Positions 8,804 through 17,467 are shown, counted from the first letter of the stretch. The stretch: 64,000 nucleotides of DNA from Bacillota bacterium (GCA_023415475.1 JAEZKL010000013.1:1-64000), one strand, 5' to 3'. The notes: a model not told the origin generated them from the letters alone. Made by a program: numbers and translations.

Positions 8804-9976
8804 ATGCAGGAAGAGCTGGCAAGGCAAACGGTTGTAAATGCAGGTCTGAAGCTCGTAGAAAGCGGGTTAATCGCAAGAACCTGGGGTAATGTAAGCTGCC
8901 GTGTAGATAAAGATACCTTTGTGATTACACCGAGCGGAAGACCCTATGAGACACTGAGGCCTGAGGAAATTGTTCTCTGTAAGGTGGAGGATTGCTCTTA
9001 CGAAGGGGAGATTAAGCCCTCCTCAGAGAAGAAGCTTCATGCTTTACTCTATCAGATGCATCCGGAAATGAATTTTGTAATACATACTCACCAAAAAAAT
9101 GCATCCATCCTTAGTGCTTCCGGACTTAACAGCATTCCGGTCAAAGGCTATCCGCTCTTGGGAGATGAGGTAAGGATTGCAGAATATGGTTTGCCCGGTA
9201 CGGCAAAGCTTCGAAAGGGAGTAGAACAAGCTACACTGGGCAGCTCATCCCAGGCAGTAATTATGGCCCACCATGGTGCGGTATGCTTCGGTAAGGATTA
9301 CGAGGAGACCCTTACCTGTGCCAGACAGCTGGAAGAGGCATGCTACGAGGCTATGGCTTCCGAATATCTTCATCATTCAAAGGATAGAGACTTTGAAGAG
9401 GAGAAGCTGTATCAGTATTATATAACCAATAATACAAATCCAAACCTACAGTTACCGAAGGAGCCCTTTGTTACCGGCCGTAGTCATCGGACCTCGGGTG
9501 GATTTCTGTATGAGGGACCTGAGGCTAACGAATATGGTTTGTTGGATTCTGTACCCAAGGAAGCCAAACTACATCAAAAAATCTACATAAAAAGACCGGA
9601 CATCAATTATATCGATCAGGATTTAGCCAGAGCTCTGGTGGCATTTTCCATGACAGGGCTCAAGCTGAAGCCTCTGTTGGATGATTTTGCTCAATTGGTT
9701 GGACCGAGTGCCATATGTTCAGAAACAATCGAAGCAAGTGTGGTGGAAAAAGCCTTGAGGGGACGGTACGGTGTGTTACTTCCTGGAGCGGGGGCAATCT
9801 GCTGTGCGGCCGGTGAATCGGATCTTCAGGCAGTTGATATCGTGATGGAGAAGAATGCAAAGACACAGATCGGAGCCTGGCTCTTCGGAGGCGGTAAAGC
9901 ACTCAGCAGCTTTGATTGCAGACTGATGAATTTCGTCTATAAAAAGAGCTATTCGAAAAAGGCAAAGGAAGTATAA
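8804..9976 (+). CDS. Two-lobed class II aldolase/adducin protein
   Basis: The ATG at 8804 is chosen over an in-frame GTG at 8783 because AAGGTGG lies 5 nt before it. The 390-residue product is about twice the length of a fuculose-phosphate-type aldolase. The N-terminal lobe (about 1-205) has the zinc site: SSEKKLH, HTHQ and AHHG, plus GNVSCR and TPSGRPYETLRPEEIV. The C-terminal lobe (about 260-375: LDDFAQLVGPSAICSE ... VLLPGAGAICCAAGESDLQA) aligns by eye with the end of a second aldolase domain but lacks the metal-binding histidines (GAG where HHG is expected). Known family reaction: retro-aldol cleavage of a sugar phosphate to dihydroxyacetone phosphate or pyruvate plus an aldehyde. It probably cleaves the product of the neighbouring kinase. 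Confidence 0.75.
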   Translation: MQEELARQTVVNAGLKLVESGLIARTWGNVSCRVDKDTFVITPSGRPYETLRPEEIVLCKVEDCSYEGEIKPSSEKKLHALLYQMHPEMNFVIHTHQKNASILSASGLNSIPVKGYPLLGDEVRIAEYGLPGTAKLRKGVEQATLGSSSQAVIMAHHGAVCFGKDYEETLTCARQLEEACYEAMASEYLHHSKDRDFEEEKLYQYYITNNTNPNLQLPKEPFVTGRSHRTSGGFLYEGPEANEYGLLDSVPKEAKLHQKIYIKRPDINYIDQDLARALVAFSMTGLKLKPLLDDFAQLVGPSAICSETIEASVVEKALRGRYGVLLPGAGAICCAAGESDLQAVDIVMEKNAKTQIGAWLFGGGKALSSFDCRLMNFVYKKSYSKKAKEV

Positions 9977-10001
9977 GTCATAAAATTGGAGGATCAAAAA
10001 G

Positions 10002-11213
10002 GTGGAAGAGCAATACAAGGTTTTTGGATATCGATGGGTTATTCTTGCAGCCATTGTCCCTATGATACTTTGCACTGAGATGTTCTGGCTGACCTTAGCG
10101 CCGATTTCAAGTATGGCTGAGCAGTACTATGGAGTTGGGAGCTTGGAAATTTCTATGTTCAGTACGAGTTATATGATAATGTATATTATCTTCACCCTCC
10201 CGGCTTCCTGGGTAATCGATAAATACGGGTTCAGGCAATCCCTAACCATAGGAGCCGTCATTACGGCAGTGTTCGGAATCGGAAGGATGCTGTTTGCCGG
10301 TAATTATATGATCGCCTTACTCTGTCAGTTCATGATCGCAATCGGGCAGCCCTTCCTGCTTAATATCTCAACGAAGGTCCCTGCGAATTGGTTCCCGGCC
10401 GGTGAACGTTCCATTGCATCGGGAATACTTACTATGGCTCAGTATCTCGGGTTTGTAGCTGCTATGGTAGTATCACCGATTCTGGCACAAAATAATGATA
10501 TAACCACAGTTTACCAGATATATGCTGTCATTGGCTGCGTCTGCTGTGTTATAGCAATCTCATTTACCAGAGAGCGCCCTAAGATAGCTCCCGGACCGGA
10601 AGCAATCAAAGAGGATATCAGTGTAACATCCATGCTGAAGCTGTTTCGAAACCGGAACTTCATCTATGTTCTGGTTATCGTATTCATCTCAATGGGTATT
10701 TTTAATACGTTACTTACCTTGATTGAGCCCATTCTTAAACCCCGGGGAATGACCATGGAGGAGGCCGGAATGGTTGGAGCAGTGTTCGTGGTAGCGGGGG
10801 TCCTTGGTGCGGTGATTCTACCGATTATCTCGGATAAGCTTCGTCGCAGGACGCCGCTGTTTATCGCTGCGATTGCACTGTTGGTTCCGCTCTATCTGGG
10901 ACTCACGTATCTGAACGGGGTTACGGTGGTGACTTTGGTGTCTGCTGTTGCGGGCTTTACGGTGATGGGGGTAGCACCGATTCTCTTCCAGCACGGTGCC
11001 GAGGTGGCTTATCCGGTGAAGGAAGGAACCTCCTTTGGATTGATTTTACTTATGGGACAGATATCAGGTTCCTTATTTGTGGTATTATTTGAAGCAATAG
11101 GCAAGGCCTCCGGTTCGATACAGCTTCCTATGCTAATAATTGTCGCAGCTACGATCCTTGAGGTACCTTTTACTTTGAAAATGAAGGAATCACAGATTTT
11201 AATCAATCATTAA
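10002..11213 (+). CDS. MFS transporter
   Basis: A 403-residue major facilitator with about 12 hydrophobic helices. A degenerate motif A (WVIDKYGFRQS) follows TM2, and RERPK precedes the central loop. It uses a GTG start (GGAGG 9 nt upstream), 25 nt after the aldolase gene, so it is translated from the same TetR-controlled transcript. Its layout resembles the anion/nitrate-type MFS subgroup (LAPISSMAEQYYG at the N-terminus), but the substrate is not identifiable. Its operon position suggests uptake of the compound degraded by the kinase, aldolase and aminotransferase. Confidence 0.8.
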   Translation: MEEQYKVFGYRWVILAAIVPMILCTEMFWLTLAPISSMAEQYYGVGSLEISMFSTSYMIMYIIFTLPASWVIDKYGFRQSLTIGAVITAVFGIGRMLFAGNYMIALLCQFMIAIGQPFLLNISTKVPANWFPAGERSIASGILTMAQYLGFVAAMVVSPILAQNNDITTVYQIYAVIGCVCCVIAISFTRERPKIAPGPEAIKEDISVTSMLKLFRNRNFIYVLVIVFISMGIFNTLLTLIEPILKPRGMTMEEAGMVGAVFVVAGVLGAVILPIISDKLRRRTPLFIAAIALLVPLYLGLTYLNGVTVVTLVSAVAGFTVMGVAPILFQHGAEVAYPVKEGTSFGLILLMGQISGSLFVVLFEAIGKASGSIQLPMLIIVAATILEVPFTLKMKESQILINH

Positions 11214-11558
11214 ATATCATATAATACTACTATTTATTGAATGATTGGGGTGTCAATAGCCATACAAATAACTTGCGTTTGCGAAATGTGCTTTCTATTG
11301 TATGGAATTGGTTTTTGTTACTTCAATCATTGTATTGATGTTAACATAGGAAACGAAAAAGGAAAGGGATGTTCAAAGCTGATAGTATCACTCTTCGTGG
11401 TTCATATTCATACGAAGCATTGATATGATTGCTTGGAACATCTTTTTCTGCTTCTATAAAGTATAAAAATATCGTATCAATAGCAAAATCATGGTATAAT
11501 ATGTAATAGAAATCTGCTTTACATATTATGGTTATCATTAATAAAGGAGATAAAATAT
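11214..11558. other. Intergenic region with terminator and ald promoter
   Basis: These 345 bases hold a probable terminator for the MFS operon (11366-11447) and a TATAAT (11495-11500) likely to be the ald -10 box, with no good -35. A 60-codon frame starting at 11241 has no ribosome site and is rejected. Confidence 0.5.
11366..11447 (+). terminator. Probable long-stem terminator
   Basis: GATGTTC ... GAACATC flanks an interrupted stem (AGC/GCT, CTTCG/CGAAG) and is followed by TTTTT, downstream of the MFS operon and upstream of ald. The stem has several mismatches. Confidence 0.5.
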
Positions 11559-12689
11559 ATGATAATTGGGGTTCCGAAAGAAATTAAGAACAATGAGAAT
11601 AGAGTAGGATTAACACCGGGTGGAGCCAGTGTATTAGTGAAGCATGGGCATGAGGTGTTCATTGAGACTGGTGCTGGCAATGGAAGTGGATTTGCTGACG
11701 AGGAATATATATCAGCCGGTGGTCAGATACTTGAGACAGGAGCTTCCGTATATGAAAGAGCTGATATCATTGTTAAGGTAAAGGAACCGCTAGAGAGCGA
11801 ATATGATAAACTGCGGCCGGGGCAAACCCTGTTTACCTATCTTCATCTGGCGCCTAACCGTCCGTTAACACTGGCTTTGCTTCGTAATAAGGTTACCGGA
11901 ATTGCCTATGAGACTGTGGAATTAGATAACGGATATTTACCGCTGCTAGCACCGATGAGTGAAGTAGCAGGCCGTATGTCGGTTCAAATAGGTGCTAATT
12001 TGTTGCAGAAGTACAACGGTGGTATGGGCGTATTGCTCGGAGGTGTCCCGGGCGTAAAGCCTGCTGAGGTGGTCATCCTTGGCGGAGGTGTTGTCGGTAC
12101 CAATGCTGCAAAGATTGCGGTAGGGATGGGAGCGAATGTAACTATTCTGGATATTAATGTCCAGAGATTACGCTACCTGGATGATATTTTTGCAGGAAGA
12201 GTGAATACGCTGGTCAGTAACTCCTATCATGTAGAGGAGATGGTGAAGAAAGCGGACCTGCTCATTGGGGCTGTGCTTATCACCGGAGCAAGCGCACCGG
12301 TTATTGTTACGGAGGAGATGGTAAAGACGATGAAGAAAGGCTCTGTAATTGTAGATGTTGCCATTGATCAGGGAGGATCGATTGAGACCATTGATCATGT
12401 AACGACCCATGATCATCCAACCTATGAAAAGCATGGTGTACTTCATTACAGTGTTGCCAATATGCCTGGTGCGGTACCGAGAACCTCGACCTACGCATTA
12501 GGAGCAGCTACACTGCCTTATTTACTGGAGCTATGTGACAAAGGGGTTAAGCATGCTCTGTTAAGTAATTCCTTTTTACGAAAGGGGCTAAACACCTGTG
12601 AAGGTAAGCTGACCTGCCATTCTGTAGCAGATAGCCTAAAGCTTCCTTACGAAGAGGCGGAAGAAGTATTGCAGAGTTTATTAAATTAA
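11559..12689 (+). CDS. ald: Alanine dehydrogenase
   Basis: A 376-residue protein matching the family length of about 370. It catalyses L-alanine + NAD+ + H2O to pyruvate + NH4+ + NADH. The N-terminal domain opens with IIGVPKEIKNNENRVGLTP; the substrate-binding lysine (VKVKEP) and catalytic histidine (YLHLAP) are present. The Rossmann motif is VVILGGGVVGTNAAKIA with the acidic residue in TILDIN. The ending SVADSLKLPYEEAEEVL is typical. AAGGAG precedes the ATG. It is monocistronic or weakly linked to the rhomboid gene 46 nt downstream. In an anaerobe it may regenerate NAD+ or produce alanine as a nitrogen sink (inference). Confidence 0.93.
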   Translation: MIIGVPKEIKNNENRVGLTPGGASVLVKHGHEVFIETGAGNGSGFADEEYISAGGQILETGASVYERADIIVKVKEPLESEYDKLRPGQTLFTYLHLAPNRPLTLALLRNKVTGIAYETVELDNGYLPLLAPMSEVAGRMSVQIGANLLQKYNGGMGVLLGGVPGVKPAEVVILGGGVVGTNAAKIAVGMGANVTILDINVQRLRYLDDIFAGRVNTLVSNSYHVEEMVKKADLLIGAVLITGASAPVIVTEEMVKTMKKGSVIVDVAIDQGGSIETIDHVTTHDHPTYEKHGVLHYSVANMPGAVPRTSTYALGAATLPYLLELCDKGVKHALLSNSFLRKGLNTCEGKLTCHSVADSLKLPYEEAEEVLQSLLN

Positions 12690-12735
12690 AGCTGATCCAT
12701 CAATTGAATATTACATCACTGAAAGAGGAGAACAG

Positions 12736-13326
12736 ATGAAAAAGACAAATACAACTAAGTCTTTCGGTATCATACAATATAATTCGCCGGTAACCTTGAC
12801 CTTTGCATTCCTATCCTTTCTTGCCGTGTTACTTGGAATTGTTACGAAGAATAGATCCACAACCCTGTTATTCTGTACCTATCCGTCCTCCATCACGGAT
12901 CCGCTTACCTATGTGAGATTGTTCGGACATGTGCTGGGACATGCAGACTGGGGTCATTATGCCGGTAATATGGTTTTATTCCTGGTGTTGGGGCCGTTAC
13001 TGGAAGAAAAGTATGGTTCGAAAGCGTTATTAAAAATGTTCGCCGTAACAGCGGTCATATCCGGCCTGATTTATATGGTATTCTATCCGAATGCAGCCCT
13101 TCTTGGCGCCAGCGGGATTGTATTCATGATGATTGTTCTCTCCTCGGCCGCAGGGATGCAAAACGGTAAGATACCCTTAACATTAATTCTTGTTGTGATT
13201 GTGTACCTGGGAGGGGAGCTTACAGGTAGCCTGGGTGCCTCTGACGGGATAGCACATGCTGCTCATATCGTCGGTGGTTTATGCGGTGCCGCCTTTGGTT
13301 TTCTATGGGTAAAAAGAAGAGCATAG
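12736..13326 (+). CDS. Rhomboid-family intramembrane serine protease
   Basis: A 196-residue, six-helix membrane protein. The rhomboid features are HADWGHYAGNM in TM2 (His and Asn of the oxyanion region), the catalytic serine in LLGASGIVF (S126) and the catalytic histidine in AHAAHIVGGLCGA (H177). It lacks the zinc-ribbon or TPR extensions of YqgP-type proteins. Known family role: cleavage of transmembrane substrates within the bilayer; the substrate here is unknown. GAGGAG lies before the ATG. The gene is followed by a long array of palindromes with no T-rich terminator. Confidence 0.85.
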   Translation: MKKTNTTKSFGIIQYNSPVTLTFAFLSFLAVLLGIVTKNRSTTLLFCTYPSSITDPLTYVRLFGHVLGHADWGHYAGNMVLFLVLGPLLEEKYGSKALLKMFAVTAVISGLIYMVFYPNAALLGASGIVFMMIVLSSAAGMQNGKIPLTLILVVIVYLGGELTGSLGASDGIAHAAHIVGGLCGAAFGFLWVKRRA

Positions 13327-13440
13327 AGTTCGATGTTGGCAAACATATAGATTCAATAAAGGATTTATTAAATTTCTGTGACTTTTACCGTAACCATTTT
13401 ACTTATGAAAAATCTATGATATACTGATAAAATTCTAGGA

Positions 13441-13708
13441 TATTTTATTCATGACAATAGAAAGTTCGCAAAGCGTGATTTCTATCGTTGGAGCAGGATA
13501 GATTGAAAAATCATAGATTTTTCAATCAGCAAATTTGTGCTGCCGCCCAAATTCGCGGTGATTTGGCAGCATGAATGATTAGTGTGAATAAAAAGCAAAT
13601 TCACACGGGAAGAATCGCGAAGCTTGCCCATTGGAGCAAACTCCTTATTCTTCCGGGTTTTGCGCTGCATCGAAGATGCAGTATGGTGTGTTAGTACGAA
13701 AACTAACA
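13441..13708. repeat. Array of intergenic hairpin modules (repeats B and C plus four hairpins)
   Basis: In order: repeat B (13448-13490, TTCATGACAATAGAAAG ...); repeat C (13501-13580: TTGAAAAATC-ATA-GATTTTTCAA, then TGCTGCC ... GGCAGCA); GTGTGAAT/ATTCACAC (13582-13606); GGAAGAAT/ATTCTTCC with inner GGAG/CTCC (13608-13654); CTGCATC-GAA-GATGCAG (13665-13681); TGTTAGT/ACTAACA (13689-13708). None is followed by a T-run typical of terminators. The array fills most of the gap between the rhomboid and DUF5685 genes. Confidence 0.8.
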
Positions 13709-13744
13709 GAAACTTCCTGCCCCTTGTAACCGTATGGAGGACCT

Positions 13745-14602
13745 ATGTTTGGATATGTCAACGTATATAAGCCCGAATTGAAAATGAAGGATTTTTATAA
13801 GTATAAAGCATATTATTGCGGCTTATGTAAAACCTTAAAGGATAAGTATGGACGATTTGGTCAGATGACTTTATCCTATGACATGACCTTTCTGATATTA
13901 TTATTGACCTCACTGTATGAGAGTGATACAACAAAGCTTCAAAACCGCTGTATCGTTCATCCTGTAAAAAAGCATGATGCCTTAGTGAATGAGATAACGG
14001 AATATGTGGCTGATATGAACATAGCTCTGACCTACCATCATCTGGCGGATGACTGGCAGGATGAGAAGAATATAGCCGGGCTGGCAGGAGCAGGTGCGCT
14101 AAAGAAGCATTATAGAACAATCTATCACAAATATCCGAGACAATGTAAGGTACTTCAGGAGAGCCTCAGTCAGCTTCGGGATTGCGAGAAGCGTGGGGAG
14201 ACGAATATAGACCTGGTTTCCCGCTGCTTTGGAGAACTGATGGCGGAGCTATTCATTTTTCGGGAGGATCGATGGGAAGACAGCCTTCGAAAAATCGGGT
14301 TTTACCTTGGTAAGTATATCTACATTCTGGATGCATATGATGATATAGATAAGGATACAAAGCATAGCAGCTACAATCCTTTTTTATCAGACAAAGAAAA
14401 AGAAACCTTTGATGAGGATTGTAAGAATATATTGACTATGATGATGGCGCAGTGCACGAAGGAATTCGAGAAGCTTCCCTGTCTGCTGGATATAGATATT
14501 CTCCGTAATATTCTTTATGACGGAGTATGGACTAAATTTGACGAAATACAAAAAGAGAGAAGTATAAGGAAGGAACAAGATCATGATAGCAAATCCCTAT
14601 AA
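13745..14602 (+). CDS. DUF5685-family protein
   Basis: A 285-residue soluble protein of unknown function. The opening MFGYVNVYKPELKMKDFYKYKAYYCGLCKTL, here described as a Tyr-rich segment with a CxxC pair (YYCGLCKTL), and the later NIALTYHHLADDWQDEK and ILDAYDDIDKDTKHSSYNPF segments match my memory of family DUF5685. The conserved Asp/His-rich helical segments (HHLADDW and DAYDDIDKD) are reminiscent of the metal-binding helices of isoprenoid-synthase-like folds, but this is speculative. GGAGG is close to the ATG. It overlaps the J-protein gene by 20 nt, so the two are translationally coupled. Confidence 0.65.
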   Translation: MFGYVNVYKPELKMKDFYKYKAYYCGLCKTLKDKYGRFGQMTLSYDMTFLILLLTSLYESDTTKLQNRCIVHPVKKHDALVNEITEYVADMNIALTYHHLADDWQDEKNIAGLAGAGALKKHYRTIYHKYPRQCKVLQESLSQLRDCEKRGETNIDLVSRCFGELMAELFIFREDRWEDSLRKIGFYLGKYIYILDAYDDIDKDTKHSSYNPFLSDKEKETFDEDCKNILTMMMAQCTKEFEKLPCLLDIDILRNILYDGVWTKFDEIQKERSIRKEQDHDSKSL

Positions 14603-15212
14603 GATACTTGAAGTATCACCCAATGCATCGAACGAGGAAATCAAGAAGGCTTATCGGGAGCTAAGCCGAAAATATCACCCGGATTCCTATATCAATAATC
14701 CTCTGGCCGAGCTGGCAGAGGAGAAGTTCAAGGAAGTTCAGGAAGCCTATGATCAGATTATGAAGGAACGGGAGAACGGCAGCAATCCTTATAATACCGG
14801 TTATTCCACCTATGGTCGGACCAGTTATGGCAGCAGCTCTGACAGCGACAATGCCCAGATGAATGCGGCAGCTAATTATCTGAACGCCAGACGGTATCGG
14901 GAAGCCTTGAATGTATTGGCCGGAATATCCAATCATACTGCCAGGTGGTATTACTACAGTGCAATAGCTAACGCCGGAATTGGGAACAATGTCATGGCAA
15001 ATGAACACATATCCCAGGCAATGAATATGGAGCCAAATAATCCGGAATATACCAATTTGTTTAATCAGCTGCAATGGCAGAACCAAAGATATAGTAGTAC
15101 CCGATATAACAATACCGGAGGCGGTTACAATGCCGGTAATCTTTGCTGTGATTTATGGTGCGCGGATTCCTTATGCGAATGTATGGGAGGAGATCTGATT
15201 TCATGCTGCTAA
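14583..15212 (+). CDS. J-domain (DnaJ-like) protein with Cys-rich tail
   Basis: A 209-residue protein. Residues 4-65 form a J domain (PYKILEVSPNASNEEIKKAYRELSRKYHPDSY) with the essential HPD motif, which stimulates DnaK ATPase activity. Residues about 95-165 resemble TPR helices (NAAANYLNARRYREALNVLAG ... ANEHISQAMNMEPNN). The last 30 residues are Cys-rich (NLCCDLWCADSLCECMGG). It lacks the G/F region, zinc finger and substrate domains of DnaJ, so it is a specialised type III J-protein. It overlaps both neighbours, consistent with a fixed three-gene unit whose client may be one of them. Confidence 0.85.
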   Translation: MIANPYKILEVSPNASNEEIKKAYRELSRKYHPDSYINNPLAELAEEKFKEVQEAYDQIMKERENGSNPYNTGYSTYGRTSYGSSSDSDNAQMNAAANYLNARRYREALNVLAGISNHTARWYYYSAIANAGIGNNVMANEHISQAMNMEPNNPEYTNLFNQLQWQNQRYSSTRYNNTGGGYNAGNLCCDLWCADSLCECMGGDLISCC

Positions 15213-15736
15213 ATGCGAAGAAAATAGCATTTCTCGGATTACTGCTTGCAGTAACCGTGTTACTCATTGCTTTAAGCGGTATCATAGAATTTAATACCTT
15301 GTTTCTCTTAGGAGCAGCTTCTTACGGCGTGGGAATTGCAGTTCGGGAGAGCAGTATCCGTTATGGAACAGGCTTTTACCTTGGGGCTATTCTTTTAGGA
15401 CTTATATTGGCACCGAATAAGCTTTATTGCATCACTTTTGCTGCTATGGGCTTTTACATTCTTGTGATTGAATTTTCCTTTGATCATCTTGCGAACCTGA
15501 AAGGCAGCATGAGCAGGGCGAAGCTGTATTGGCTTATAAAATATATCACCTTTAATGTAATGTATATTCCGATGGTTCTGTTTCTCCCGAAGCTGATTTA
15601 CCAGGGAGAGATTAACCCGATTATTATTGTTGTTATGCTGTTAGCAGGTCAGGCAGTGTTGTTTGTTTATGACATGGCATATTGTTATTTCCAAAGATAT
15701 ATATGGGGAAGGCTTCGCAATAAGCTTACCTTATAA
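15203..15736 (+). CDS. Polytopic membrane protein of unknown function
   Basis: The ATG at 15203 is chosen because GGGAGGAGAT lies upstream; a longer in-frame start (15155) lies deep inside the J-protein gene. The 177-residue product has about five or six hydrophobic helices (IAFLGLLLAVTVLLIALSG, TLFLLGAASYGVGIAV, GFYLGAILLGLILA, ITFAAMGFYILVIEF, and two near the C-terminus). No conserved catalytic motif is visible. It overlaps the J-protein gene by 10 nt and ends the DUF5685/J-protein operon before a terminator. Membrane partner of that module is an inference. Confidence 0.6.
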   Translation: MLLNAKKIAFLGLLLAVTVLLIALSGIIEFNTLFLLGAASYGVGIAVRESSIRYGTGFYLGAILLGLILAPNKLYCITFAAMGFYILVIEFSFDHLANLKGSMSRAKLYWLIKYITFNVMYIPMVLFLPKLIYQGEINPIIIVVMLLAGQAVLFVYDMAYCYFQRYIWGRLRNKLTL

Positions 15737-15770
15737 AACAGGAAAGTAAAAATCTAACAGGAATGATTGT

Positions 15771-15802
15771 GAAAGTAGGTCAATGACTTACTTTCTTTTT
15801 TA
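15771..15802 (+). terminator. Intrinsic terminator
   Basis: GAAAGTAGGTC pairs with GACTTACTTTC (one G-T wobble) around a very short loop and is followed by TTTTTT. It ends the DUF5685/J-protein operon and is immediately followed by repeat A. Confidence 0.8.
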
Positions 15803-15839
15803 TTCATGACAAGTGAATTGATTTATCAATTCATCTTGT
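15803..15839. repeat. Palindromic repeat A, copy 2
   Basis: A 37-nt palindrome starting TTCATGACAAGTGAATTG and ending CAATTCATCTTGT, differing at about two positions from the copy at 4711-4747. It directly follows the T-run of the preceding terminator. Confidence 0.8.
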
Positions 15840-15978
15840 TTCATAGAAAATTAAGTCCGATGATGCAATGGAAAGCATGCTGTCTTTGTTCTAAAATACT
15901 ACATAGCTTTTCCTAAGATTAAGATGTATAATTTAGGTAAATAAATAAATTTATAAACTTAAGAAGGGAAGACGGGGT

Positions 15979-17424
15979 ATGAACGATTTATATCAATTAG
16001 AAAGATCAACACCGGAATCACAGGGGGTAAAATCAGAAGCAATACTGGAATTTATCAGGGAGGCTGAGAAAATTAGAACTGCCGATATGGGTCAGGACTT
16101 TCATAGCTTCATGCTCATAAGACATGGCTATGTGATTGCCGAGGGCTGGTGGGAGCCTTATAAAAGTGAATCTCCACACGTGCTATTCTCCTTGAGTAAG
16201 AGCTTTACATCAACCGCTATTGGGTTCGCGGTTCAGGAGGGATTGCTATCGGTTGAGGATACTGTGATATCTTATTTTAAAGAGGAATGCCCGGAGCCTT
16301 GTCCGAACCTGTCAAAAATGAGGATTAAGCATCTCCTATCCATGAATACCGGTCATGTTGTTGATACAACGGAATTCTTTTACCGCAGAGAGGATGGTAA
16401 TTGGGTGAAAGCTTTCCTCGGGGTTCCGGTGGAGAAGGAGCCCGGAACACATTTCCTTTATAACACGGGTGCGACCTATATGCTGTCCGTCATTTTGCAG
16501 AAGATTACCGGAGAGAAGCTGATTGATTATCTGCAGCCAAGACTTTTTAAGCCTCTTGCTATCTCAGGTGCTACATGGGAGACCTGCCCGATGGGTTATA
16601 ATACCGGCGGCTTTGGCTTAAGAGTTAAGACGGAAGATATCGCAAAATTCGGACAGATGTATTTATCTAAGGGGAAAGTGAACGGCAAACAGCTGCTTCG
16701 AGAGGAATGGATTAAGGAAGCCACCGGTATCCACAGCGATAATTCTGCCAATGGACCCGGAGATTGGGGACAGGGCTATGGTTATCAGTTCTGGCGTTGC
16801 AGGCATAATGCCTACCGGGGTGACGGGGCCTTCGGACAATACTGTATCGTTATGCCGGAAATGGATGCGGTATTAGCAATTACCGGTGGCATGAAGGATC
16901 TGCAGAAGCCGTTGGAGATTGTCTGGGATAAGCTTTTACCGGGCTTTACGGAGTACGCACTGCCTGAATCGGAGGATTATGAAAGACTTAAGAATAAACT
17001 GGCTTCCTTACGTCTTTTATTACCGGAAGGTCAGAAGAAATCTTCCATGGAGAGTAGTATTCAAGGAAAGAGCTACCGTATGGAGTCCAATCCTTTCAAA
17101 ATTGAGGAGATCTCCTTTTCTTTTGCTTCGGAGAGTATCAGCATAAGTATGATCGAGGATGGGCAGAAGCATGTTTACATGGTTGGAATCGGGCACTGGA
17201 ATATGAGTACCTATAACTTAGAAGGTAATCCGGAGCCGGTAGCTTCAACCGGAAGCTGGGAGGATGACACGACCTTAATATTTAAGGGAAGCTTACTTCA
17301 GATGCCCTTCGCGAGTAACTATCGGATACAATTCAAAGGCGATGAACTGCTTCTGGAACAAAAGCTAAATGTTGGCTTTGAGGAACCGCAACCCGTCTGT
17401 ATTAAGGGCTATGCTATTCATTAG
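15979..17424 (+). CDS. Serine hydrolase, beta-lactamase class C/PBP family
   Basis: A 481-residue protein without a signal peptide, so probably cytoplasmic. The beta-lactamase fold covers about residues 40-330: the nucleophile motif S71-L-S-K74, the YxN-like motif LYNTGATY, and an HxG-like stretch FWRCRHNAYRGDGAFG. The remaining 140 residues form a beta-rich C-terminal domain. Known relatives act as esterases, D-aminopeptidases or 6-aminohexanoate-dimer hydrolases; a penicillinase role is not implied because no export signal is present. It is monocistronic, with RBS AAGGGAAG upstream. Confidence 0.8.
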   Translation: MNDLYQLERSTPESQGVKSEAILEFIREAEKIRTADMGQDFHSFMLIRHGYVIAEGWWEPYKSESPHVLFSLSKSFTSTAIGFAVQEGLLSVEDTVISYFKEECPEPCPNLSKMRIKHLLSMNTGHVVDTTEFFYRREDGNWVKAFLGVPVEKEPGTHFLYNTGATYMLSVILQKITGEKLIDYLQPRLFKPLAISGATWETCPMGYNTGGFGLRVKTEDIAKFGQMYLSKGKVNGKQLLREEWIKEATGIHSDNSANGPGDWGQGYGYQFWRCRHNAYRGDGAFGQYCIVMPEMDAVLAITGGMKDLQKPLEIVWDKLLPGFTEYALPESEDYERLKNKLASLRLLLPEGQKKSSMESSIQGKSYRMESNPFKIEEISFSFASESISISMIEDGQKHVYMVGIGHWNMSTYNLEGNPEPVASTGSWEDDTTLIFKGSLLQMPFASNYRIQFKGDELLLEQKLNVGFEEPQPVCIKGYAIH

Positions 17425-17467
17425 TTAACATATCCATCTTCCTTCTTTCATTATACGGCAGCCTTTT

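Noticed and set aside
11241..11423. Small 60-codon frame after the MFS gene
   Set aside because: No ribosome site, and its 3' half lies in the probable terminator.
13441..13708. Possible CRISPR array
   Set aside because: The palindromes differ from one another and have no equal-length spacers; no cas genes are nearby.
15979..17424. Antibiotic beta-lactamase
   Set aside because: No signal peptide, long C-terminal domain, and motifs match the wider serine hydrolase family.
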